64,000 bases of DNA from Gordonia alkanivorans NBRC 16433 (GTDB taxonomy: Bacteria > Actinomycetota > Actinomycetes > Mycobacteriales > Mycobacteriaceae), in assembly GCF_000225505.1 (NCBI RefSeq), contig NZ_BACI01000095.1, positions 1 to 64,000 on the forward strand, in the 5' to 3' direction. Numbering within the stretch: the stretch's first letter is position 1; each line of letters opens with the position of its first letter. Below the pieces are notes generated by a model that saw only the letters and a program-made list of their open reading frames with translations, made no database searches and was not told where the DNA came from. Of this stretch, positions 56,819 to 64,000 are shown in pieces. Both the position numbers and the translations under genes were made by a program.

Positions 56819-57163
56819 ATGAAATACGCACTGCTGCTCATGGGACACGTCGACGACCCGGCATGCGGCGAAGAAGGCGGAGCGACGCCCGAGGAGTTCT
56901 TCGCGTTCGACCAGGAGATCACCGAAGCCGGCGTCGTGGTCAGCTCTTTCGCTCTCGAGGACGAACGCGCCGTCGTGCACACGAATGGCACGGGCGAGCG
57001 CGTCGTGGCGTCGTCGGGTCCGTTCGCCGAGGTTCGCGAGTTCGTCGGCGGCGTCTACGTCATCGACGTCGCCGACATCGACGAGGCGATCGAGTGGGCT
57101 CGCCGTAGTCCCGGTTCGGCACCGGGTGGGCACGTGGAGATCCGGCCGCTCGCGCCGTACTGA
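56819..57163 (+). CDS. YCII/DGPF-domain protein
   Basis: A 114-residue ferredoxin-like-fold protein: MKYALLLMGHVDD, SSGPFAEVREFVGGVYVIDV and IEWARRSPGSAPGGHVEIRP are the DGPF (PhnB/YCII-like) hallmarks. Family members are poorly characterised, may bind small molecules, and are almost always next to an ECF42 sigma factor, as here (3-base gap). GGAGG lies 5 bases before ATG 56819. Confidence 0.9.
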   Translation: MKYALLLMGHVDDPACGEEGGATPEEFFAFDQEITEAGVVVSSFALEDERAVVHTNGTGERVVASSGPFAEVREFVGGVYVIDVADIDEAIEWARRSPGSAPGGHVEIRPLAPY

Positions 57164-57166
57164 GCC

Positions 57167-58459
57167 GTGACCGGAACACCGGACCGCTCGGCGGGCGCGC
57201 CTCTCGTGGCCCGTCGAGCGGTTGCCACGATCGATCGCGGCATCCGCACTCGTGTCATCGCCACCCTCACCAGACGATTCGGTGATCTCGATCGCGCCGA
57301 GGACGCCCTGCAGGACGCTCTGGCGCAGGCCCTGGTCACCTGGCCGCAGACAGGTGTCCCCGAGTCACCAGAGGCGTGGCTCACGACGACCGCGAAACGT
57401 CGGGTGCTCGACGAACTGCGGCGGGAGAACGTCCTCGCCGGGAAACTCGGGCAGCTGCAGACCGATTCGGACCGCGCGCCCGTTCCGGCGGACTTCGGCG
57501 ACCCCGCCGACATCACGCATCCGGCATTGCCCGACGAACGCCTCGGCATGTACTTCGCGTGTACCCACCCGGTTCTGCGGATCGAGGACCGGATCGCGCT
57601 CATGTTGCGGTTCGTCGCCGGGCTGACCACACCCGAGGTCGCGCACGCACTCCTGATCCCGGTTCCGACCGCACAGCAGCGACTCGTGCGCGCGAAGAAG
57701 CGGATCAAGGCACTCGGCGTGCCGTTCCATCCGCCGCGTGCCGACGACCTACCGGACCGCCTCGGGGGCGTCCTACGTGTTGTGTACCTGGTGTATTCGG
57801 AGGGTTACGCACGGTCGACGGGTAGCTCACACATCCGCGACGACATCACCGCCGAGGCCATCGCGCTGGCGCGGACTCTGTATGTCCTGCTCCCCTGCGC
57901 CGAGACCGCCGGGCTGCTCGCTCTGCTGTTGCTCACCGAATCTCGGCGGCCCGCACGGGTGGACCCCGACGGCCGGCCGATCCCACTGTCCGACCAGGAC
58001 CGGACCCTCTGGGTCACGGCAATGGTGAGAGAGGGCACCGCACTCGCCGAATCCGCTGCTGCACAACGTGACGCGGGTGCCTACACGATCCAGGCAGCGA
58101 TCGCCGCGGTTCATGCGGAGGCGCGGACCGCCGATGACACCGACTGGGCGCAGATCGCGGTTCTCTACCGCCTGTTGGAAGCGCACGATCCCGGCCCGGT
58201 CGTGCGGATCGGCCGGGCCGTCTCCGTCGGACGGGCGTTCGGACCGTCACGCGGGATCGAGATGCTCAACCGGTTGGCGTCGAACCCCTCGCTCGACCGG
58301 TATCGCCCGTTCCATGTGGCGCGGGCACTGACACTCGCGGAACTCGACGATCACGACGGCGCAGCGGCCGCCTACCGTCGCGCGCTCGAGCTGCCCGGCA
58401 ACGAGGCCGAAGACGACTATCTCGCAAGCATTCTCGCCGGGTTGACGCAGGACTCCTGA
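57167..58459 (+). CDS. ECF42-type RNA polymerase sigma factor with TPR-like extension
   Basis: A 430-residue extracytoplasmic-function sigma factor. Sigma2 (about 25-90) has DRAEDALQDALAQALVTW and PEAWLTTTAKRRVLDELRR. Sigma4 (about 120-190) has RIEDRIALMLRFVAGLTTPE and PTAQQRLVRAKKRIK. The remaining ~240 residues are a helical TPR-like domain (RYRPFHVARALTLAELDDHD, AAAYRRALELPG) that replaces an anti-sigma factor in this group. Start GTG 57167 lies 3 bases after the DGPF stop, so the genes are coupled; the sigma probably drives that gene set. Confidence 0.92.
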   Translation: MTGTPDRSAGAPLVARRAVATIDRGIRTRVIATLTRRFGDLDRAEDALQDALAQALVTWPQTGVPESPEAWLTTTAKRRVLDELRRENVLAGKLGQLQTDSDRAPVPADFGDPADITHPALPDERLGMYFACTHPVLRIEDRIALMLRFVAGLTTPEVAHALLIPVPTAQQRLVRAKKRIKALGVPFHPPRADDLPDRLGGVLRVVYLVYSEGYARSTGSSHIRDDITAEAIALARTLYVLLPCAETAGLLALLLLTESRRPARVDPDGRPIPLSDQDRTLWVTAMVREGTALAESAAAQRDAGAYTIQAAIAAVHAEARTADDTDWAQIAVLYRLLEAHDPGPVVRIGRAVSVGRAFGPSRGIEMLNRLASNPSLDRYRPFHVARALTLAELDDHDGAAAAYRRALELPGNEAEDDYLASILAGLTQDS

Positions 58460-58473
58460 CGACGAGAGACCGG

Positions 58474-60159
58474 TTACTCGTCGTCCGCGGAGGAGTCCGC
58501 CGAGGACTCGTCCGAACTCGATCGCGACCGGCTCTTCTTCTCGGGAGTGGGCACCGGGTCGGAGTCCTCGGCCTCGACTGCAGGCGCCTCGGCCGCGGGC
58601 GCGTCGTCGGTCGGGGCCGCTTCCGGTTCACTGGTCTCCGGCGCGTTCGCGACGGGTGCGGGTGCGGACGTCGTCGTCGAGGTCACCGGCACCTCCGGGT
58701 CCGGCAGGACGAACGTGAATCCGGCTGTGCCCGCGGGCTTCCACATCGCCTTACCGGCGGCGCTCGGCGCGGTGAACGCCACCCAACCGGTGTAGGTCTG
58801 CCCCGGTGCCAGCTGATCCGGCAATTGCGCTCCCTCGGTTGTCGCCTGCCCTGATGCCTGTTGCACTCCCCCGACCATCGGGGCGAAGTCATCCCAGGCG
58901 ATCGATGACAACCGGCCGTCACCCCCGGTGTCCGACGTGGTCACCGACATCTTCACCGCGACCGTCGCTTTCGCCCCTTCCGAGGGAGCGGTGGACTCGA
59001 TCTTCTGGATCGTCGCCGTACCGAGGTCGGTGCCATCGGTGGCGATCACCGGGAACTGATCCCCGACGTCGACGTCGGTCGGGGTCGTCGGACCTTGCTT
59101 CAGCGCCGGGGTTTCGGCGGCTTCGCTCTCGGAAGAGCTTGCCGACGAGGAGCTCTCGGACTCGGAACTCTCGGAGTTCTCGGAACTCTCGGAGCTCGAG
59201 GACTCCGATTCCGAACTCTCGGAGCTCTCGGCGGCCGAACTCTCCGCGGACTCCGACGGCGTGGCGCTCTCCGAGGACGGCGCGAGGCGTGCCGCCATTC
59301 GTGCCGCGCCCGCAGCCTGGACAGAAGATCCTGCATCCGGAAGCGCAACCCCGATACCACATTCGGCGCGGACGAACTGGATACTGACGGTCCAGACGGT
59401 CGAGTGCGGCCACAAGAGGTTCTGGATATCGAGGTCCAGGATCAGCGTCGACAGAGCGGTCTTCGCGGTAGTGGCAACGATGCTGCGGAACGTCCCCTCT
59501 ACCCGGTACCCCACCGCGTTGTCGGTGAAGGACCTCGACCCGTTCGGCGGGGGCATTGCGTAATTGTTGTTTGAGCCGATGCCGATATAGATGTCACCGC
59601 CGGTCGGAGCTGTGGCCGTGGGTGTGACCGTTTCGCCGTAGTTCGATGAAGTGCAGTTGACCGCAGCCGTGTAGATGTTCTCCTTCGTGTCCAGGACCGA
59701 CACGGTCGAGCTGAACGGATTCAACCAGTTCGGCGTGGGGGACGCCCTCAGGTCCCGCGCCGTTGAGGTCGCGGATGCCGAAATGTTGCCGGCGGTGCGG
59801 GTCAGCGTCGCCTCCGACCGCCCTCGCGCAGCGACCATGCCCACACCGAAGAAGCCACTCCCGCTGTACCTGGAGGTGAAGGTGGTTGCACCGGGGGTCA
59901 CCGTGGTCCCCGGGTTGGCAAACGTATGCGTGGCAGTCGTGGCGTCCCATGTGTCACCGCTGATCAACCGCTGGTTCTTTGTGTGCGCGGTGATCGAACG
60001 GGCGTACCCGTCAGTGGCCGGAGCGAGACGGAATGTGGAACTCCCCCAGACCTTGTCATTCCACGCCGCGAGCACGCCGGTCGCCTGCGCGACCACGCCG
60101 AGTACCGCAATCATGCCGATGACGGCGATCAGGATCTTGCTGCGCTTGGTGAGGTTCAT
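58474..60159 (-). CDS. Large SipW-dependent surface protein with Ser/Glu repeat
   Basis: A 561-residue exported protein. The N-terminus has a basic start, one hydrophobic helix and AAWNDKVWGSSTFRL at 31-45, the alternate (SipW/TasA-type) signal seen in its neighbour. An N-terminal globular part of about 250 residues contains two Cys (NCTSS, ECGIG). Then comes a Ser/Glu low-complexity stretch (about 293-346), a beta-rich domain with KMSVTTSDTGGDGR and PGQTYTGWVAF, and a Pro/Ala/acidic tail ending in RSRSSSDESS. It may be a fibre or adhesin. There is no sortase motif. It follows the signal peptidase gene by 39 bases. Confidence 0.75.
   Translation of the reverse strand: MNLTKRSKILIAVIGMIAVLGVVAQATGVLAAWNDKVWGSSTFRLAPATDGYARSITAHTKNQRLISGDTWDATTATHTFANPGTTVTPGATTFTSRYSGSGFFGVGMVAARGRSEATLTRTAGNISASATSTARDLRASPTPNWLNPFSSTVSVLDTKENIYTAAVNCTSSNYGETVTPTATAPTGGDIYIGIGSNNNYAMPPPNGSRSFTDNAVGYRVEGTFRSIVATTAKTALSTLILDLDIQNLLWPHSTVWTVSIQFVRAECGIGVALPDAGSSVQAAGAARMAARLAPSSESATPSESAESSAAESSESSESESSSSESSENSESSESESSSSASSSESEAAETPALKQGPTTPTDVDVGDQFPVIATDGTDLGTATIQKIESTAPSEGAKATVAVKMSVTTSDTGGDGRLSSIAWDDFAPMVGGVQQASGQATTEGAQLPDQLAPGQTYTGWVAFTAPSAAGKAMWKPAGTAGFTFVLPDPEVPVTSTTTSAPAPVANAPETSEPEAAPTDDAPAAEAPAVEAEDSDPVPTPEKKSRSRSSSDESSADSSADDE
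59121..59283. repeat. Low-complexity Ser/Glu-coding repeat
   Basis: On the plus strand this stretch is built from variants of CTCGGAACT/CTCGGAGCT (on the minus strand Ser and Glu codons such as TCC GAG AGC). It encodes about 54 residues of mostly Ser and Glu inside the surface protein and is prone to copy-number change. Confidence 0.75.
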
Positions 60160-60198
60160 GCTTGCCGTGTATCTCTATGAGTTGCGGAGGAACTGGGT

Positions 60199-60984
60199 TC
60201 AAGAACGAGAGGGTTCGTTGTGCTCGTCCCGGCGGCGACCGGTCGTCGACTTCGGCCAGAACGCCCAGAGGACGAGGAGTGCCGCACCGAGGGTGATGGC
60301 CCCGAGAACGTACGGATTCGACAACCAGACGATCTGCTTTGCGAGACCCGGTGCATGCCAGACGACTTTGCGCACCTGGCTCACGCGGTAGGGCTCCGGG
60401 TCGGGGTTCGGATTGGCATCGCCCTGCATCTCGATGAGGGCCTCGCCGCCGCCGAGTTGCTTCACCGCGATCGCCCGATGAGTGATCGGCTTCAGACCGA
60501 TCCCACGGTCGACGGTGATGACATCTCCGACCTTCACCTCGGTCGCAGGGATCTCGTGCACGACAGCGATGGATCCTTGCGGGATGGTGGGATCCATCGA
60601 ACCTGTCTTGAACATGATGATCGTGTAGTTGCCCACGAAGGCGAGGACTGTCAGCGCAATACACAACACGCCGAACACTGCGAGGATGTTCAGCCCCCAG
60701 TCGACGAGCCGACTGCCCAGCGACCGCGTCGCCGGCGTCGCCACGTGCGATTCGACGGGCGCCGGTTCGGCAGTAGCCGCGTCCACAACCGGCGGTGACG
60801 GCACGATCGGAATCGGCAGGGTCGGGGCCTCCGACGCCGGAACGTGGCCCGCCGGAGCCGACGTCCAGACCACCCGCGGGGCAGGTGCCACGACCCTCAT
60901 CGGTGCGGTCACCGTCCACGAATCCCGAATGCCGGACCCATTCGCGTCGGGTCGGTCGGTGCAGGGACTCGAGGTCGTCGTCAT
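60199..60984 (-). CDS. sipW: SipW-type signal peptidase I (Ser-His)
   Basis: A 261-residue S26B signal peptidase. An ~88-residue Pro/Ala-rich cytosolic head precedes a first helix (NILAVFGVLCIALTVLAFV). The catalytic region has KTGSMDPTIPQGSI with Ser129 and PITHRAI with His169 in place of the Lys of normal LepB, then QGDANPNPDPEPY, and a second helix near the C-terminus before WPKSTTGRRR. The Ser-His form is that of ER peptidases and Bacillus SipW, which cleave only a few substrates. Both flanking genes encode proteins with AAWND signals, the probable substrates. Confidence 0.9.
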   Translation of the reverse strand: MTTTSSPCTDRPDANGSGIRDSWTVTAPMRVVAPAPRVVWTSAPAGHVPASEAPTLPIPIVPSPPVVDAATAEPAPVESHVATPATRSLGSRLVDWGLNILAVFGVLCIALTVLAFVGNYTIIMFKTGSMDPTIPQGSIAVVHEIPATEVKVGDVITVDRGIGLKPITHRAIAVKQLGGGEALIEMQGDANPNPDPEPYRVSQVRKVVWHAPGLAKQIVWLSNPYVLGAITLGAALLVLWAFWPKSTTGRRRDEHNEPSRS

Positions 60985-61115
60985 CGCGCCGTCTCTCTGA
61001 GATCTAGGGGTGCGGATTCGGTTGGCAGGCAGCACAACTCTGCGGGTCGCGTGAACCCTCGATCCGGCGGCGCCCAGGGATGGGAAGGAGGCTTTGCCGC
61101 CGGATCGAGAACGAC

Positions 61116-61745
61116 TCACGGGTTGTCGACGCTCTGTGCCCTCATCTCCCAGCGCGGGGTGACACTCGTGTCGAGGATGTTGTTGGGATTGGCGCTGGCC
61201 GGCAACGTCACCTCGAAGTCGATCTTCTTGGCCGTGTTCTTGGTGACCCGGAACGTCGTTGCGACGCCGCTGCTACTCAGCTGCTGGTTGTTCACCAGGG
61301 TGGTGGACCCGTCCTTGATGGTCACGTAGAGCGCCTGGGCAAGAGTGTTGGTCGCGTTCGCAGGAGCCTGGATGGTGATGTCGGCGTCCATCTTGCCCTT
61401 GGTCTCTTTGAGCCAGAAGCTGCCCTTGGTGGTCTGCCCGGGCATCAGGTTGACCGGGTTCACACCCGCGACCACTGGGAACGAGATGACGCCGGGGGCG
61501 GCGCTGTCCGCATACTCCGCGAACCCCTCCGTATCCGACACGGTACTGGCCTGCACGTTCCAAGCGCTCTCGCCGATACCGAATGTTCCGGAACCGAATA
61601 CGGTGTCGTTCCACGCGGCGAGGGTGACCACAGCGCCAACGCCGAGGACTGCACCGGAGGCGAGGATGGCCTTGCGCTTGCGGCTCTTGCGGTTGCGCTC
61701 TTCGTCGGTCAGGGGGGCGCTGGTGGGGGTCTGGTTGTTGGTCAT
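61116..61745 (-). CDS. SipW-dependent (TasA/CalY-like) exported protein
   Basis: A 209-residue protein with a charged head (residues 1-25), a hydrophobic helix (AILASGAVLGVGAVVTL) and LAAWNDTVFGSGTFGIGES, the alternate signal motif. The ~165-residue mature domain is predicted beta-rich (VNLMPGQTTKGSFWLKETKG, TLAQALYVTIKDGSTTLVNN), like TasA/camelysin folds that polymerise into biofilm fibres. It is the first gene of the unit and starts 131 bases upstream of sipW. It may be the major fibre subunit; polymerisation is inference. Confidence 0.8.
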   Translation of the reverse strand: MTNNQTPTSAPLTDEERNRKSRKRKAILASGAVLGVGAVVTLAAWNDTVFGSGTFGIGESAWNVQASTVSDTEGFAEYADSAAPGVISFPVVAGVNPVNLMPGQTTKGSFWLKETKGKMDADITIQAPANATNTLAQALYVTIKDGSTTLVNNQQLSSSGVATTFRVTKNTAKKIDFEVTLPASANPNNILDTSVTPRWEMRAQSVDNP

Positions 61746-62027
61746 CTTCCGTCCATCATTCTGCGGGGGCGTAGCTCATTGCTACTCACGAGTAATTTAG
61801 ATTGTTTCGGATTTTTTGTTACCTGTTTTTCGAGATTGGCCGTGTGAAGTGACTCACCGCCTCTAGGTCATTTGTTCCAGAATTCTGATTACATCCGTTG
61901 TCGTATCTGTCGGCCGTTTGAACTACAGATCCAAATGGACATTCGACCAAGATCTTTAATGTCCCGAAATTTACGACAATGGTCATTGGTATTTCGACAA
62001 CAGCTATTGGCACACGTCGGCAGCGGC
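61746..62027. other. AT-rich intergenic region
   Basis: These 282 bases between the stop of the split hydrolase and the start of the TasA-like gene are visibly richer in A and T than the rest of the window (runs such as GGATTTTTTGTTACC). No gene is apparent. On the minus strand a TAAATT -10-like element lies about 50 bases before ATG 61745, the likely promoter of the sipW unit, followed by a small GTAGC/GCTAC hairpin. Confidence 0.5.
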
Positions 62028-63569
62028 CTAGTCCGAGTCACCTTCCACCTTCGAGCCGGCCTTGTTGATGGTGTCCGCCAGCCAGACGCCCAGCCATGCG
62101 ATCGCACTCCGACCCACTTCATCCACGACGAGCTTCGCGTAGTCGGTGTGCGAGCTCCCGGAGTAGAAGTCCTTCGCCGTGACGGCGTCGCGGATCAGCG
62201 ACGCCGGGTCGGTGATGGCCTGCTTCGTGACGATCCTGGCCAGCTCCTTGCCGAGCTCCCTGAACTCGGGCGAGATCAGTTCGGACAACACCCCGGAGTT
62301 CTTCCCCTCGCCCGCGTCCTCGTCGTCAGAGGCATCGACGGTCGTGTCCGCAACCAGCGAGGCGAGTTCTTTCCCCAGCTCCAGAACCTCCTCGGCCGAG
62401 ACCTCGGTGTCCGGGATCGATGCCGCACCGACTCGTGCCCCCACCGATCCTGCCGCCGTCCAGGTCAGCTCCTGAACCTCCCCGACCAGGTCCGCGCTAC
62501 GTTCGATGTCCACCCGATCGAGTACGCGGCAGATCGAGGCGCCGACCTTGGCGAGACCCGTCTGATCCGGGATGAGGTCGAGGATGCGGGCGGTCTTCGC
62601 GTAGTCCACCGTGTCCGCGAGCTTCACGAATGGGCGCAACTGCGTGTTCACACGCCCCGCGACCTTATGGGCGGAGCGAAGGTCTCCCACCCCGATGAGC
62701 TGCGGCAATCGACCGATGTCCGCACCCAGACCGGCATAGTCGATCCTGGCGATCGCGCCGACGACGTCGATGGCGGTCTCGACGGCGTCCGCCACCTCCT
62801 CCGCCCCCTCACTGAGGACGGTGCCGATCTTGCCCAGGACGGGATGGCGCCGCTTGTCGATGGAGCAGTAGAGGTCGGAGGGTGCACAGATGCTCGTGAC
62901 CTTCCCGGACAGCTTCCCCATCCCCTCGGGTCGCGGGTCGGCGATCCCGATGCCGCGCGGCTTCGGGCCGACGGTCTACTGACCAGCGGTTCCGTTACCG
63001 GGGTCGGCGAGTAGGCCGACTGCCAGCACCTTGTCCGCCGGGATCGGGCCGTCGCCGTTGCCGATCGCCGCGGCGAGATCTCCCGCCGCGTCCGCACCCT
63101 GGCTGTAGCCACTGATCGTGAACTTCAGATCGGGATCGGCTTCCGCCCGGTCGGCGAGGACCTTCGACGCGTTCGCGATCGCGGTGGCCTTGCTGTCCCC
63201 GTACGTCCGCCCGTTGTCGAAGGCCCGCGCCATGTAAGGCAGGAAGTAGATGGTCGCCGAGTCGCCATGCGTCCGCGAGATCGAGTCGGCCACCCCCGCC
63301 AGCGCTCCGGTGGCGTGGGTCGGGTCAGCGGCCGCATCCGTTTCCCAGGTCCCGGGAATGAAGAGATTGAAGGTCGAAACCGTCGGAGGCGGAGCGGCGA
63401 CGCCGGCACCAGCCCCTCCGAATGCGGTTGCCGCGACACTCGCAGTGAGCGCTATTCCACCCAGACCAATTGCCCATTGACGAGCAGATCGAAAACCGAC
63501 GAACTGAGACGCTTTGCCGGTTCTGTCGCACGCGTGTCGGGGCTTACGCGCAGAGGAAGAGTATTTCAT
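62028..63569 (-). pseudogene. Secreted cutinase/PE-PPE-like hydrolase split by an in-frame TAG
   Basis: One frame of 514 codons encodes a secreted alpha/beta-hydrolase interrupted by TAG at 62978-62976. The first part (197 codons) has a signal peptide (GIALTASVAATAFGGAGAGVAA) and the elbow TISGYSQGADAAGDL with the nucleophile Ser. It stops after GNGTAGQ. The same frame continues TVGPKPRGIGIADPRPEG, then VTSICAPSDLYCS with the likely catalytic Asp and flanking Cys pair, a helical insert, and SSHTDYAKLVVDEV with the likely His. All three triad residues are kept but on both sides of the stop. A single change (AAG, GAG or CAG to TAG) explains it. It could be a recent pseudogene, a read-through gene or a base-call error. 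ATG 62921 could start the second half alone. Confidence 0.75.
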
Positions 63570-63744
63570 GAGGGGATGTCACAAATCTTCACATCGTTGG
63601 GGAGACGGAACAACAGGTGCGGACGGAGAGGGTCTTTCGACCCCCCTTTCCACATTGTTGTTACTTAGCAGTAGATATGAAAATTCGACTATTACGGGAC
63701 GATTTCAAGAATCCCAGAGAATACTTTCAAGACCCGTAGAATCC

Positions 63745-63768
63745 TGTTTCATATAGGAAACTGAAACA
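63745..63768. promoter_or_regulatory. Inverted repeat upstream of the split hydrolase
   Basis: TGTTTCA at 63745-63751 and TGAAACA at 63762-63768 form a 7-bp dyad with a 10-base spacer in the AT-rich upstream region, a possible operator. No factor can be named. Confidence 0.3.
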
Positions 63769-63906
63769 TGTTGTGGTGCAGTGTATTTCAGATAACATCG
63801 CAGGTAGGGCCATGCTGGACAAATGATCCTGTGTGAGTGAGATCACCAGCGTGATGTAGCCGTTCTCGATCACGAACCTTGAGAGGCCCTTCGCAGACAC
63901 GGCGAC

Positions 63907-63941
63907 GGCTCGGAACCGCCGGGAGACAGCGGGTCCGAGCC
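63907..63941 (-). terminator. Hairpin near the window end, possible terminator of an upstream minus-strand gene
   Basis: GGCTCGGA/TCCGAGCC (63907-63914 with 63934-63941) encloses an inner CCGC/GCGG stem. It lies 22 bases past a minus-strand stop at 63966-63964, so it may end a gene that lies beyond the window. Confidence 0.4.
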
Positions 63942-64000
63942 CTCGGGCAGACCAGGCGTCAGGTCACCCGATCGCAGTCACCGTGACGCTTGCCGATCGG

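Larger units (their letters stand above)
63570..64000. other. Gene-free region at the window end, AT-rich in its first half
   Basis: I see no gene in these 430 bases. From 63570 to about 63800 the sequence is clearly AT-rich and must hold the promoter of the split hydrolase. From about 63830 it returns to high GC and carries a hairpin. A minus-strand frame entering from beyond the window ends at TGA 63966-63964 (SASVTVTAIG), too short to call. Confidence 0.5.

Noticed and set aside
59121..59283. CRISPR-like repeat array
   Set aside because: The units are short, contiguous and encode Ser/Glu in frame; there are no spacers and no cas genes.
63570..64000. Transposon end or degraded transposase at the window edge
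   Set aside because: Translations of both strands gave no transposase motif and no terminal inverted repeat pair; only a hairpin is supportable.

Overview
The window is high-GC actinobacterial DNA, most likely from a mycolate-containing member of the Mycobacteriales. A Gordonia-like genome is my best guess, from protein character and gene order; I could not run a search. The backbone from clpX to orn follows, with insertions, the gene order I recall for the Mycobacterium tuberculosis stretch Rv2457c-Rv2511: clpX, clpP2, clpP1, tig, tRNA, nei, rpiB, mycothiol nitroreductase, pepN, DUF5130, HNH, glbO, aglA, thioesterase, NAD-GDH, ettA, SSB-like, cmrA, DUF853, orn, tRNA-His. A CmrA-type mycolate reductase, a mycothiol-linked nitroreductase and a secreted AroQ-gamma chorismate mutase fit the same group.

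Layout. 0-2.8 kb: partial mobA divergent from an FdhF/YdeP-type molybdoenzyme. 2.8-7.3 kb: ClpXP1P2 protease and trigger factor. 7.3-9.5 kb: tRNA-Pro, tRNA-Gly, a small secreted protein, a mini zinc-ribbon protein and an L,D-transpeptidase. 9.5-18.1 kb: a LysB/cutinase-like hydrolase, a cupin, Nei, RpiB, an M48 protease, a mycothiol nitroreductase, a double-TetR regulator and PepN. 18.2-23.5 kb: four tightly coupled genes of unknown function, then a CitA/DcuS-type two-component system divergent from a DctA carrier. 23.5-37.7 kb: DUF5130, a CtaJ-like membrane protein, HNH nuclease, GlbO, a GH13 glucosidase, thioesterase, a second molybdoenzyme, the 180-kDa-type NAD-glutamate dehydrogenase and EttA.

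38.0-43.1 kb is an accessory island placed between ettA and the SSB-like gene, which are adjacent in M. tuberculosis. It is one overlapping operon: GH26-like hydrolase, GAF-PP2C phosphatase, BcsA-like glycosyltransferase without PilZ and with a roughly 150-residue insertion, STAS antagonist, and HATPase anti-sigma kinase. I read it as a polysaccharide synthase run by a partner-switching module instead of c-di-GMP, and consider it the best candidate here for an undescribed system.

43.1-58.5 kb: SSB-like protein, chorismate mutase, CopD-CtaG fusion, tRNA-Arg, acetyltransferase, a WXG/DUF1023 pair, uracil permease, PadR with a clear palindromic operator, a dienoyl-CoA-reductase-like flavoenzyme, cmrA, DUF853, orn, tRNA-His and a DGPF-ECF42 sigma pair. 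58.5-64 kb looks like a second accessory region with visibly AT-rich spacers: a SipW-type signal peptidase between two substrates carrying the AAWND export motif (one with a long Ser/Glu repeat), then a secreted alpha/beta hydrolase split by one in-frame TAG.

A recurring regulatory signal is TANNNT followed by 6-7 bases and the start codon, seen at eleven genes on both strands. This is the usual signature of leaderless transcripts in mycobacteria. At rpiB and the M48 protease two such -10 boxes overlap on opposite strands.
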